From a virus: a stretch of DNA of 28,303 nucleotides. The notes under the pieces are model-generated. The model saw nothing but the letters and a program-made list of their open reading frames with translations, was not told the DNA's origin and searched no databases. Positions 13,995 through 22,253 of this stretch are shown in pieces. Position numbers and translations under genes: made by a program. Numbering within the stretch: position 1 is the first letter of the stretch; every line of letters starts with the position of its first letter. The stretch lies in IMG/VR virus record IMGVR_UViG_3300005265_000038, positions 1-28,303 of that record; one strand, written 5' to 3'.

Positions 13995-15914
13995 TTACCC
14001 TCCTTGTTTAAATGGAGTTTGTAATTGTCTTATATTTTGTGGCAAATTTTGTTGCTGTAATGCTTGTTGTGTTTGGGCATTTATTTGTTGTTCTAATTCT
14101 TTTTTGATATGAGAAGGTAAGTCCAAATATTCAAATAACATTTTAATAAAAATTGGATTTGGTGTTGTTTGAATTATTTTTAATAAATCATTAGCTACTG
14201 CTAATCTATAACTTGGTGAAGCATTAACTTCAGTAGCAATAATATCAAAGTCAAGTGCTTCATTTGTAATATCATTTACTATTTTTTCTATTACAGGTCT
14301 GCCAAATTCATCTCTAACAACAGTTTCAACAGGAGAACCAGTAAGTGGATGTGGTTCTTTTTTAGTAGCAAAAACTACTTGATTTATAGTATATTCTTCA
14401 TCACTATCAACCGCCTTGAAAGTTTTTTCATAATCATAAGTTTGCTGAATAGCATTAAATAAATATCTAGCTAAAAGTATTTTTGTCTCTTTGAAATTAT
14501 TAAATATTCTCGCTTTATCTGTAAGCATAATTCTTTCTTCCTGAAGCATTGCAGAACCTGATTTAACTTTGCCAGAAGGAGGGATAATAGGAGAAACTAT
14601 ATCAGCATCTTTAAGGGCTAAATTTTCTAATTCCAATAAACCTACAGGGAATTGCACTGTATTTTCAATTTTGTAATTGTTTAATTTGCCTGGATAAGTT
14701 TTTAAAGACATTCCTGGGCGAAACCCTTTTTTGCTTAAAGCCTCTTCACTTTCAGGAGTAAAAGTTTGGTCTTCATAAATTAAAACATTATAAGGAGCAT
14801 TAAGCATAGCTTCTATAAGATAACTATGCCTTTTATTTATTTCTCTCTGAACATCTTTAAGAACTTCTACAACACCCCAAATTAAACATTTCTTTTCTGT
14901 AGGCAAATATATTTTATATATCGTAAACGGAACAAAAGGGAAATTCTTTGCTAATTCTCCTTTTGTCCAAGGAGAAGGCTCATCACTAAGCTCTATATCT
15001 CCAAATAAATATTTAACTCTTACTTTAGGAATATATCTAGTTAAGACTTCTATATCTCCAGCTTTTTTTCTAATTTCTAAAGTTTCTTTATCTATTTCAT
15101 TTTCATCAATGACTTTCTTTGTAATAGCATCAACAATAATTTCAATTTTTTCCCAAGTCTTATACCAATACTCATCTATTCTTCCTTCATTCGCCTTAAT
15201 ATTATAAGGCCGTGATAAAGCATCTCTCCATCTATCATAAGGATGTGTAATATGAACGCTTTGTTTAAGTGCCTCAAATCCTTTAGTAGAAATAATAGTT
15301 AAAACCTTAACTAACTTATCTATTTGTCTAGCTTTTTGAGGCCATCTCCGTTTGATTGTTTCTACAGGAAGCCATACAGATCTAAAGACATATTCAGCAT
15401 CTGTTTTATCATACCGTTTTGCTCTTGGATCAAACATTACCTCCCACGGAGAACAAGCACAAAGACCCACATCACCACGAATAATATCTTTAGAATAATC
15501 AGGATAAATAAAGAAATAATATTCCCCTGGAATTATACCATTATAAAAAACTTCTGATTCGATTAAATCTCCCTTTATTTGATACCAAACTAATTTATAT
15601 AATTGATTGGCTATATCAACTATTTCTTGGTCTTTCTTTTGTTGTGGACGGAATTTAATATCATATCTAGTAGTAAGAAAATAACCGTCAAGAAGATTTA
15701 ACTTTGCCTGTATTCTATTTATAGATAAGGTAGGGCGTTCTGCATCTTTTAAATCTTTATAATATTTATCGCTACCATCTACATACCATTGATATTTACC
15801 GCCATAAACAAAACCATAACTTTCTTCTGCCTTTTTCCAAAAATCCTTATAAGCAGACCTAGTCTCTTCATATCGTTCTAAAATAACATCTATTTCTTTC
15901 TTTCTTCTGTTCAT
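13995..15914 (-). CDS. P22-type portal protein
   Basis: 639 residues. The N-terminus RRKKEIDVILERYEETRSAY, the RPTLSINRIQAKLNLLDGY segment and YNGIIPGEYYFFIYPDYS with SPWEVMFDP are characteristic of P22-like portals; length is in the family range. The portal forms the dodecameric DNA entry ring. The last 40 residues are Gln-rich. There is no ribosome site before the ATG, but a near-consensus promoter sits 18 bases upstream, giving a very short leader. Promoter and TerL are divergent to it. Confidence 0.88.
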   Translation of the reverse strand: MNRRKKEIDVILERYEETRSAYKDFWKKAEESYGFVYGGKYQWYVDGSDKYYKDLKDAERPTLSINRIQAKLNLLDGYFLTTRYDIKFRPQQKKDQEIVDIANQLYKLVWYQIKGDLIESEVFYNGIIPGEYYFFIYPDYSKDIIRGDVGLCACSPWEVMFDPRAKRYDKTDAEYVFRSVWLPVETIKRRWPQKARQIDKLVKVLTIISTKGFEALKQSVHITHPYDRWRDALSRPYNIKANEGRIDEYWYKTWEKIEIIVDAITKKVIDENEIDKETLEIRKKAGDIEVLTRYIPKVRVKYLFGDIELSDEPSPWTKGELAKNFPFVPFTIYKIYLPTEKKCLIWGVVEVLKDVQREINKRHSYLIEAMLNAPYNVLIYEDQTFTPESEEALSKKGFRPGMSLKTYPGKLNNYKIENTVQFPVGLLELENLALKDADIVSPIIPPSGKVKSGSAMLQEERIMLTDKARIFNNFKETKILLARYLFNAIQQTYDYEKTFKAVDSDEEYTINQVVFATKKEPHPLTGSPVETVVRDEFGRPVIEKIVNDITNEALDFDIIATEVNASPSYRLAVANDLLKIIQTTPNPIFIKMLFEYLDLPSHIKKELEQQINAQTQQALQQQNLPQNIRQLQTPFKQGG

Positions 15915-15931
15915 AAGAATTTATTATAGAT

Positions 15932-15960
15932 AATATAAAATACAATCATAATCCTGTCAA
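15932..15960 (-). promoter_or_regulatory. Sigma-70 promoter for portal/scaffold
   Basis: On the minus strand a perfect TTGACA (15960-15955) and TATATT (15937-15932) are separated by 17 bases. The predicted start of transcription is near 15925, only about 11 bases before the portal ATG, with no ribosome site in between. Confidence 0.68.
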
Positions 15961-15978
15961 GCTCGCAAAAGATTGACA
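15955..15978. promoter_or_regulatory. Back-to-back -35 boxes, inverted repeat TGTCAA-N12-TTGACA
   Basis: The two perfect -35 hexamers face away from each other with 12 bases between, forming an inverted repeat. One regulator bound here could control portal and terminase together. Confidence 0.5.
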
Positions 15979-16001
15979 AAAAGGCAATTGGAGTTCAATA
16001 T
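15973..16001 (+). promoter_or_regulatory. Promoter for inverted terminase large subunit gene
   Basis: A perfect TTGACA at 15973-15978 is followed after 17 bases by CAATAT, within a run of alternating TA that offers other -10 registers. The start of transcription would be at or very near the A of the terminase ATG (16008), so the message may be leaderless. Confidence 0.5.
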
Positions 16002-16007
16002 ATATAT

Positions 16008-17696
16008 ATGAAATCTCAAAAATTCTCTGAATTTGCACCTTCTATTGAACATTTAAACGCTGTTTTTCCTAAAAATAAGATAAAATATCCAATAGAATAT
16101 AAAGCAAACTTAGAATTTAGAAGAGAACTTCTCAAAAAAGCAAGGAAAGATAGTAAATTTAGGCAGGATATTAAATTATATACTTTCAAAGATATAACTT
16201 TTTTCTTTGATTGTTTTCTTTATATATATTGTCCAGTAAGACATCCTGATAGTCCTCATAGACCATTTATTTTATGGAAATATCAAAGAGAAATATTAGT
16301 CCCAGCTATTGTTGAAAGAATATTATATGGAGGTGATTTAATAGCTCTTAAAAAAAGAAGTATTGGATTTACTTATACAGTAACAGGAATTTTCCTTTTC
16401 TTTTTTCTTAATCCATTCTTCCCTAGTGATTTTCTTCTTGGTTCAGTGAATGAAGAAACAGTTGATAGAAGGGGAGATATGGATAGTCTTTTTGAAAAAG
16501 TAAGATACTTATTAAAATCATTACCTGATTGGTTATTACCTAAAGGATTTAAATGGAGAGAACATGACAGAACACGTCTTTTAATCAATCCTGAAACTGG
16601 AGTATCTATTAGAGGAAAGGCAAATACAGCAGACTTTGGAGCTGGTGGTAGAGCAAGAGCAGCTTTTTTAGATGAATTCAGTTTATGGTATCATACAGAC
16701 GCTGCAGCATGGTCAACATTAACTGATACAGTATCATGTAGAATAGCTTGTGGAACTCCTGCTAGAGAAAGACTTATACCTGCCGATAATGATTATACTT
16801 CTTATTATTTTTATCAATTATTCAGTAAAAGACAGCCATTAAGAACAAATCCAAATTTAAAATTACCTAGTATTTATGAGTTTGATTGGAGATATGATGA
16901 TGAGATGTCCAAAAAAGATGTGGAAAGAGAAAAACAACAAAGAGGTGCTATTGACTTTGCTATAAATGTATTAGGAACTTTTGATATTCCACAATCAGGC
17001 AGGCATTTCCCCCAATACGATAAATTTAAACATGTAAGGCAACTTACATATATTAAAGAGAAACCTGTATATGTAGGTATAGATTATGGGTTTTTACATC
17101 CTTGCGTGGTATGTGCTCAAGTAGATGATGACGATTGCCTTCTTATTTTAAAATGTATTCTCGGTAAACAAATAGATATATTCCCTTTTGCTAAATATGT
17201 AAAAAGTAAATTAAAACAATGGTTTGGGGAAGGAGCTTCTTTTATCTATCTGGCAGATGAAGCAGGACAACAAAGAACCGATAAAGGAATGAGTGTAGAA
17301 GCTTTAATAGCTGCAGGATTATCTCCTGTTATACCTGTTCCTAATAAAAAAGAACGAATGACTGTGCAAATAAGAAATAAATTAACCGATGAATATAATG
17401 GGAAACCTGGACTTTTAATAAATGATGAAATTGCCAATAGCCCTATAGAAAGTTTTATTTCAACAGAAAGTTGTGCTTACATCCATAGATGCTTTCAATA
17501 TATTAAAACTAAAAAGACTAATGAATTAAGTTGGGAAAGAGATGAATACTTAGCTCACGGCATGGATTGTATTGGATACATAGTTTTATATTTATTTCCT
17601 TATTTTGAACGCCGTGAAATGGCTAAAAAAAGGAAAGACAGGTGGAGAGAATTACAAAATCAGCAAAAAGAAAGAAGACACTGGATAGCTAAGTGA
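16008..17696 (+). CDS. Terminase large subunit
   Basis: 562 residues. N-terminal ATPase has a variant Walker A KKRSIGFTYT (115-124, with arginine/serine as in many TerL) and Walker B AFLDEFS with D222/E223. The C-terminal RuvC-fold nuclease has acidic residues D359 (VGIDYG), D417 (LADEAG) and D520 (HGMDC). It is the motor that cuts and packages DNA into the head through the portal. It runs on the plus strand while portal, scaffold and small subunit run on the minus strand. Its stop is immediately followed by the stop of the small subunit gene. No ribosome site precedes the ATG. Confidence 0.9.
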   Translation: MKSQKFSEFAPSIEHLNAVFPKNKIKYPIEYKANLEFRRELLKKARKDSKFRQDIKLYTFKDITFFFDCFLYIYCPVRHPDSPHRPFILWKYQREILVPAIVERILYGGDLIALKKRSIGFTYTVTGIFLFFFLNPFFPSDFLLGSVNEETVDRRGDMDSLFEKVRYLLKSLPDWLLPKGFKWREHDRTRLLINPETGVSIRGKANTADFGAGGRARAAFLDEFSLWYHTDAAAWSTLTDTVSCRIACGTPARERLIPADNDYTSYYFYQLFSKRQPLRTNPNLKLPSIYEFDWRYDDEMSKKDVEREKQQRGAIDFAINVLGTFDIPQSGRHFPQYDKFKHVRQLTYIKEKPVYVGIDYGFLHPCVVCAQVDDDDCLLILKCILGKQIDIFPFAKYVKSKLKQWFGEGASFIYLADEAGQQRTDKGMSVEALIAAGLSPVIPVPNKKERMTVQIRNKLTDEYNGKPGLLINDEIANSPIESFISTESCAYIHRCFQYIKTKKTNELSWERDEYLAHGMDCIGYIVLYLFPYFERREMAKKRKDRWRELQNQQKERRHWIAK

Positions 17697-18269
17697 TTAT
17701 TTCTTTTTCTTTTTCTTCTTATCTTTCTTGATTAAATTTTCAACAAATTGGCGCTCTGGAAATTTTATATCCCCCCCCTCCTCTTTAACTACTTCTGCAT
17801 CAATTACCTTTTCTTTCTCTTTATCAGATAGAGAAGGAATGGAACTCAATGCTCTATTTATTCTATCTATTAAATTCTTATCTTGCTCTGTAAAAATATT
17901 TATATTGTATTGAGACAAAGGGGTATCAACATTTATATTATGTCTAATTTCTAAGGTTTCTTTTAATTTATTATATATCTTTAATCCTAATTCAATAGCA
18001 CCAAGTTTACCTTCCATAGCTTTTTCAAGCAATTTACTCTCAAGCATAAGAAGAACTCTATTAACATGCTTACTTCTATATTCATAAAGCCGTTCTAATA
18101 ACAATCCTAAAACTCTATCTACATCTTTAACATCCACTTGGAACTTTTCTGCAATCTCTGCCGAAGTAGGAACGACATCAAAAGGTAAAGAAAGTAAATA
18201 TTTATAAATTTTAACTTTTAAATTATGGTCTTGCTGTTTAATTTTATCTCCTAAAGCTGTTTTTTGCAT
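17697..18269 (-). CDS. Terminase small subunit candidate
   Basis: 190 residues with an HTH-like segment (TSAEIAEKFQVDVKDVDRVLG, about residues 35-55), then helices and an oligomerisation-like middle (LMLESKLLEKAMEGKLGAIELG), then an acidic linker and a tail of ten residues nearly all lysine. DNA-binding HTH plus coiled-coil core next to TerL fits a terminase small subunit. It converges head-on with TerL with no bases between the stops. The ribosome site is weak. Confidence 0.62.
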   Translation of the reverse strand: MQKTALGDKIKQQDHNLKVKIYKYLLSLPFDVVPTSAEIAEKFQVDVKDVDRVLGLLLERLYEYRSKHVNRVLLMLESKLLEKAMEGKLGAIELGLKIYNKLKETLEIRHNINVDTPLSQYNINIFTEQDKNLIDRINRALSSIPSLSDKEKEKVIDAEVVKEEGGDIKFPERQFVENLIKKDKKKKKKK

Positions 18270-18391
18270 GAGAATGCCCTATATTGCATTTTCTCAGCCT
18301 TACCCATATAAAACATCCTATTTCAATTCAAACCTGCCTCAGAGGCCAAATATGTGGCAGTTTATTGCCATAGAAGTTAAATATTTTGGCA

Positions 18392-18547
18392 TTATCTTCT
18401 ACCTCTGCCTTTACCTCTACCACTTCCACGTCCGTAACCCACTCCTCCTCGTGGGCAAGGTTTAGTATTACGCCCTCTTCTTCTACCACCTGGCATCCCT
18501 TGACCTTTTCCCCGTCCATCTCTAGGAGGACGTCTTTGTGCTAACAT
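18392..18547 (-). CDS. 51-residue Gly/Arg-rich phage protein
   Basis: An ATG at 18547 (minus) is preceded by a perfect GGAGG; the frame ends with TAA at 18392. The product is almost wholly Gly, Arg, Pro and Lys: MLAQRRPPRDGRGKGQ at the start and GRGSGRGKGRGRR at the end. It resembles small GR-rich proteins that I recall next to terminase genes in other phages. High positive charge suggests DNA or RNA binding, perhaps in packaging. Overlapping open frames on both strands in this stretch are shadows. Confidence 0.72.
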   Translation of the reverse strand: MLAQRRPPRDGRGKGQGMPGGRRRGRNTKPCPRGGVGYGRGSGRGKGRGRR

Positions 18548-18560
18548 TTTTACCTCCGTT

Positions 18561-19058
18561 TTATTTTACCTTACCTTTCTCTATCAACTTCCCACCACAA
18601 GCCTGAATAATCTGAACAAAATTTTCAGGGCTAATCTTCCAAGGCTTGATATGCGTCCAATCAAATATTTTTACAAGTGGAGTAATACAACCTTCACTGC
18701 AAAAGTATTGGTTTTTCTTTTCTTTTCTCCATTTTGTAAACAAACCAAATCCAGCCACATAATCAAACTTAGCTTTTATGTCCACAAGCCCCAGAAAGAA
18801 ATTATGAATAATACAGGCCTGACCATCAGAAACCTCTAAGCCCCATATTTCATACTCATCTCCCTTTTTGTATCCTTTAAAAATCGGTCTAATATTCCAT
18901 CTCACATTTAGTAGCTGATACCAATGTTCAGGCCAACATTCTATTGTATGCTTGTTATCATAAATATAAGCAATATGGCTGTAATCTGATTGGGTTTCCC
19001 ATTTGATGACCTTAGCTAACCAATCAGTGCCCTTATAGGCAAGAAATTTAATCAGCAT
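18561..19058 (-). CDS. Permuted NlpC/P60-like (YiiX-type) hydrolase
   Basis: 165 residues. A histidine motif SDYSHIAYIY occurs early (about residue 27) and the cysteine motif QYFCSEGC late (about residue 120), which is the reverse of ordinary NlpC/P60 and typical of circularly permuted members. An opening LIKFLAYKGTDWLAKVIKW strand/helix also fits. Such enzymes hydrolyse peptidoglycan or acyl/amide bonds. No signal peptide is seen. It lies two bases from the PGDYG-type gene in the minus-strand run. Confidence 0.68.
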   Translation of the reverse strand: MLIKFLAYKGTDWLAKVIKWETQSDYSHIAYIYDNKHTIECWPEHWYQLLNVRWNIRPIFKGYKKGDEYEIWGLEVSDGQACIIHNFFLGLVDIKAKFDYVAGFGLFTKWRKEKKNQYFCSEGCITPLVKIFDWTHIKPWKISPENFVQIIQACGGKLIEKGKVK

Positions 19059-19060
19059 TT

Positions 19061-19345
19061 TTATTCCGCCAATTCATAAGTTTTTTTAAATATACGAGGA
19101 TTACATCGGTAAATTTCGCCTTCAACACCTTTAATTAGGTAATCTCCTATCCTAGGTTTTTCCACTCCCTCAAGTGTAAATATTTTAAGCCCTTTCTTTT
19201 TTACTACTTCCTCAAACTCTTCCCAAGTCCATTTTCTTGCTGACGGATGTAATCCTGTAAACTCAATAACTTCCTTTAGATTATCTCCAGTCCATTGTAT
19301 GGCCTCTACTACGACTGGTTTCTTTCTATACTTTCTGACTGGCAT
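19061..19345 (-). CDS. PGDYG-type conserved phage protein
   Basis: 94 residues after AGGAG. Starts KYRKKPVVVEAIQWTGDN, and later has IFTLEG and GDYLIKGVEGEIYRCNPRIF, a pattern very common in phage genomes and known as the PGDYG family. Function is not established. It separates the TnpB gene from the hydrolase gene. Confidence 0.75.
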   Translation of the reverse strand: MPVRKYRKKPVVVEAIQWTGDNLKEVIEFTGLHPSARKWTWEEFEEVVKKKGLKIFTLEGVEKPRIGDYLIKGVEGEIYRCNPRIFKKTYELAE

Positions 19346-19403
19346 AATGCTCTCCTATTTTGTTTTTATTTTTAAGCTTATTTGCTTTATCCCTGAGCCG
19401 TTC

Positions 19404-19435
19404 CAGACTTAATGGACATTTATCCCCCCTGTCTG
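19404..19435 (-). ncRNA. Possible omegaRNA hairpin at TnpB 3' end
   Basis: CAGAC (19435-19431, minus) and GTCTG (19408-19404) can pair around a 22-base loop containing GGGGGG and the TnpB stop codon. TnpB guide RNAs normally begin inside the 3' end of tnpB and run past its stop to the element right end. Extent is unknown and the hairpin is short, so this is tentative. Confidence 0.28.
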
Positions 19436-20458
19436 ATTTAAGGAGACGGATTGCTCCCTAGCTACTCTTTCGGCAAGAAGTTTGATATTGATTGCCCCAA
19501 TTATATCAGCATCTTCCTTATGCCCACAGCCAATACAATGGAACAATTCTCCTTGCCGATTCGCTTTATCAGTTAATCCACATAACGGGCAAGTAATGGA
19601 AGTATTATATGGATTAACCTTTATTACCCCAAAACCTTTGAGGCTTGAAAGCTCTATCAATTTCTTTGCCAACCACTTATATGGCCAATTATTATTATCT
19701 CTCCTAAATTTTTTAGTTCTATTTTTCTTACCTTTAAACAATAAATCCTCAACAGCAAAATCAGTATCAGGATAAAGTTTTATTAGCTCTTTAGCATAAT
19801 GATTAAGCCATTGTTTAGTAGGTGATAAACAACGCTTATAAGTTCTCCATTTCGTTCTTATTCTTAAATCTTTCAATTCTTTACCTAGGATTTTACCATC
19901 AGAAGTTACAATCGGTTTATTTAAACCCACATCAATGCCGATAATATTCATATTTTCTCGTTTAATTTCAGAAAACTCCACAAAGCATTGCATATAATAA
20001 TTGCCATTGATTTTCAATAATTTAAAGCTCCTTCTTAATTTTCCTTTATTAACTGCTTCGTTAAAGATTTTAGTCCGTTTACAAGGCAGAATTATCCTTT
20101 TTCTTGGTGTAATAGAAATTACTTTAAACCAAATATCAAACTCCTTTGTTTTAAATTCAGGAATAATATAGGCACTAAACTGATTTAAATCTATTTCCTT
20201 GCCTTTGAAATATGGTCTTTCTTTTTGATTAGTTTTTCTTGCACCTTTAACTATTTGCCAAGCTTTTTGAGAAGCATCCCTAACAAGTCTTCCACCCCTG
20301 CAATACTCTTTAGGTGGATATAAACCTTTTATGTCTTTAAATGTCCAAAACAGCTTTATTTTGTGATTTACTTGGTCTTGCCAGAAAGAGAGAAGCTTAT
20401 TTAATTCTTTGGTCTTTCCTTTATTCGCATAAATTTTCAATTTGTAAGATTTAATCAT
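19409..20458 (-). CDS. tnpB: TnpB (IS605-type OrfB) RNA-guided nuclease
   Basis: 349 residues, slightly short for the family. The RuvC triad is complete: D176 in IGIDVGLNKP, E237 in FAVEDLLF and D318 in DADIIGAINI. A zinc finger sits at C290/C293 and C308/C311 between the last two. The N-terminal half has the basic nucleic-acid-binding pattern (RPYFKGK, RSFKLLKINGNYY). No TnpA transposase is in the window. It is tightly packed: 8 bases after the lipoprotein gene and 63 before the PGDYG gene. Such solitary TnpB can persist as homing or regulatory nucleases. The ribosome site is TAAGGT. Confidence 0.9.
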   Translation of the reverse strand: MIKSYKLKIYANKGKTKELNKLLSFWQDQVNHKIKLFWTFKDIKGLYPPKEYCRGGRLVRDASQKAWQIVKGARKTNQKERPYFKGKEIDLNQFSAYIIPEFKTKEFDIWFKVISITPRKRIILPCKRTKIFNEAVNKGKLRRSFKLLKINGNYYMQCFVEFSEIKRENMNIIGIDVGLNKPIVTSDGKILGKELKDLRIRTKWRTYKRCLSPTKQWLNHYAKELIKLYPDTDFAVEDLLFKGKKNRTKKFRRDNNNWPYKWLAKKLIELSSLKGFGVIKVNPYNTSITCPLCGLTDKANRQGELFHCIGCGHKEDADIIGAINIKLLAERVAREQSVSLNQTGGINVH

Positions 20459-20466
20459 AATTTACC

Positions 20467-20838
20467 TTATTTGATTATAAATTTTATCATATAAGGCACT
20501 ACTTTTTCTATTATATCTTTACCCACAAGATAACTAAACCTTTGCCACAGCCCTAATAACTTTCCTTTCTCACACTCCGTTAGCTCATCTACCGTTTTCC
20601 CTTTTGTTATTTGCTCAATTTCATCTAGGATATTCAAAGCTTCAGCAGGCAATTTATTTATGTCATCACCTAATGCAGCCTGCCAATAACAGGTAGAGAA
20701 TTCGCTATGTTCGCATAAGACCTGAGCCAACTCATCTGCCTGTTTCATAAAGCCTTCATAATTTTTAGTGAGCTTACTCGTATGCCCAATACAGCCTAAA
20801 AATATAAAACAGAGAAAGATAATAGATAATTTTTTCAT
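20467..20838 (-). CDS. Small lipoprotein
   Basis: 123 residues after AGGAGG. The N-terminus is a lipoprotein signal: MKKLSIIFLCFIFLGC with lipobox FLGC. The mature part is helical with three further cysteines (VLCEH, TCYW, ECEKG). A phage lipoprotein between lysis-type genes could be an o-spanin-like, lysis or superinfection-exclusion protein. The short GIKF-like C-terminus may have been altered by the adjacent TnpB insertion, though the stop is intact. Confidence 0.62.
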   Translation of the reverse strand: MKKLSIIFLCFIFLGCIGHTSKLTKNYEGFMKQADELAQVLCEHSEFSTCYWQAALGDDINKLPAEALNILDEIEQITKGKTVDELTECEKGKLLGLWQRFSYLVGKDIIEKVVPYMIKFIIK

Positions 20839-20863
20839 CTTTGCCTCCTATTTAATTTTTAAA

Positions 20864-21037
20864 TCATTTAATTAAACTTATCAACCGTTCAAACTTTTCA
20901 CATGATTTAAGTAATTGTTTTATAAGTCTTTTGCATTCCTCTGAGTCTTCTGTTTCAGAACATCTAGTCCTAGCTTCCATTGCCCACTGCTTAATCAAAG
21001 TGGTAAGTCTTCTGGCTTCTATTTCTTGCTGGTTCAT
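20864..21037 (-). CDS. 57-residue charged helical protein
   Basis: ATG 21037 (minus) overlaps the stop of the phosphoesterase gene (ATGA), and the frame ends with TGA at 20864. The product is one or two charged helices: NQQEIEARRLTTLIKQW, then CSETEDSEECKRLIKQLL. Translational coupling and the filling of an otherwise empty gap support it. Unknown function. Confidence 0.6.
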   Translation of the reverse strand: MNQQEIEARRLTTLIKQWAMEARTRCSETEDSEECKRLIKQLLKSCEKFERLISLIK

Positions 21038-21690
21038 AAAGTTTTAATTTCTACCTTTCCTCTTTCAATCTCTATCCAGCTATTACTATCTACCCAATCC
21101 CCACAGTCAACTAGTTTCTGTCCTGTTTCCAATGTATGAATAGAGGGGTAATGAGTATGACCGATAACCAATATTCTACACCAATTAGTTTTTTCTAAAA
21201 AAGAGAATGCCTCAGCATATATTTGCCCTATTTTCTTTTTCCATTTTTTTCTATTTCTCTTTTTCCATCCTGAAGGTGGATTAAAAAACCAAGGCGCAAA
21301 CTTTGATAATAATTTCCAATCCCAGTGCTTACATAGAGGGTCAAATTGAAAACCATGGGCGAAGCCTATCCGCCCAATGCGGTAGAAAATGGATGATTGT
21401 ATTTCCATTCTTGATAATTCAGTTAAACCTTTTCCTAACTCTGGGTCATGATTGCCTTCAATAAAGACTGTTTGAGTTGATTTTATAATTTTTTTTAACG
21501 CTTTTAGCAATTCTTGTCCAATATAGCTATTTTTAATATCTTTAATATTACATCTTACTAAATCTAAAATATCACCACAAAAAACAACCTTATCTGCCTT
21601 AGAAGCATAATCAGCAAAGGGAATAAAATATTGCGATGTATAAGGAATGTGGAGGTCACTAACACAAATTATTCTTTTATTCTCCATCAC
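21034..21690 (-). CDS. Calcineurin-like metallophosphoesterase
   Basis: The codon at 21690 is GTG; ATG 21687 is an equally good start. About 218 residues. All family motifs are present: SDLH, CGDILD, EGNHD, a lone H in FAHGF and GHTHY, in order. The pattern suits a LpxH-like or diadenosine/nucleotide phosphoesterase; phage members often lack a known substrate. A basic insert (GWKKRNRKKWKKK) precedes the GHTH motif. Coupled by overlap to the 57-residue gene. Confidence 0.84.
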   Translation of the reverse strand: MMENKRIICVSDLHIPYTSQYFIPFADYASKADKVVFCGDILDLVRCNIKDIKNSYIGQELLKALKKIIKSTQTVFIEGNHDPELGKGLTELSRMEIQSSIFYRIGRIGFAHGFQFDPLCKHWDWKLLSKFAPWFFNPPSGWKKRNRKKWKKKIGQIYAEAFSFLEKTNWCRILVIGHTHYPSIHTLETGQKLVDCGDWVDSNSWIEIERGKVEIKTL

Positions 21691-22008
21691 TCATTGAATG
21701 GTTATTTTTTCATCCACTATTTCAGCAGTTATACTTGCTTGTTTTTCTGCATCAGTCATAGGGAGATTTTTTAAAAGAAATGCTACATCTTCTGCAGTTA
21801 ACCACAAAGCAAACCAACCACCGAAGGTAATAAAGGCTACATCTTTAATTTTTGCTTCTACTGATTTGAGCATATTATAGAATACTAGCTTTTCATTTTC
21901 ACCCTTAATGTAGAAGGTGAAATGGCCTTTTGCGCAAGTAAGAGCATAGTTATCATCCTCAGCTTGCCTTATTCTCCAGTTTCCATTTTCTGCAATTATT
22001 TTACTCAT
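21691..22008 (-). CDS. 105-residue protein of unknown function
   Basis: I place the start at ATG 22008, just after GGAAAGGGAAACAA; the upstream open extension runs through the previous gene. The product has alternating strands (WRIRQAEDDNYALTC and HFTFYIKG) and a hydrophobic patch (FITFGGWFALWLT) that may pack against a membrane or hydrophobic core. Start overlaps the stop of the membrane protein gene. Unknown. Confidence 0.6.
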   Translation of the reverse strand: MSKIIAENGNWRIRQAEDDNYALTCAKGHFTFYIKGENEKLVFYNMLKSVEAKIKDVAFITFGGWFALWLTAEDVAFLLKNLPMTDAEKQASITAEIVDEKITIQ

Positions 22009-22249
22009 TTGTTTCCCTTTCCTCTTGTTTTTCTCTCCCCCCAAAATAATAGTGGAGGGCACTTGTAAGCACACTAATAAGTCCACCTATAATCGTCATT
22101 TGGACTTGGCCTTTTAAATTTAATGCTAGATACCCAAGAAGCATAAGTGTAAACAGAAACGCAATTGCCCTTACACTATTCTTAGGCAAGAAAAGAGCGT
22201 GTTGCCAAAGCCATTGTAATCCTGCCTGTTTATCTTTGTTTTCTCCCAT
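22001..22249 (-). CDS. Two-helix membrane protein, holin candidate
   Basis: 82 residues after GGAGGT. Two membrane helices (AIAFLFTLMLLGYLALNL and TIIGGLISVLTSALHYYF) join a charged N-terminus and a highly charged C-terminal tail (GGREKQEERETNE), the layout of class II holins. Holins open the membrane so endolysins reach the wall. It stands beside lysis-type genes on the minus strand, but the M15 endolysin is on the other strand. Alternatives are small anti-holin or unrelated membrane proteins. Confidence 0.55.
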   Translation of the reverse strand: MGENKDKQAGLQWLWQHALFLPKNSVRAIAFLFTLMLLGYLALNLKGQVQMTIIGGLISVLTSALHYYFGGREKQEERETNE

Positions 22250-22253
22250 TACA

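Noticed and set aside
18270-18391. GCCTCTGAGGC palindrome as a terminator or operator
   Set aside because: A one-base loop cannot fold as a hairpin and no T run follows; it may be chance.
18268-18519. 65- and 63-codon frames on either strand upstream of the small terminase gene
   Set aside because: Neither has a ribosome site and both overlap the GR-rich gene, which has a perfect GGAGG and a recognisable composition.
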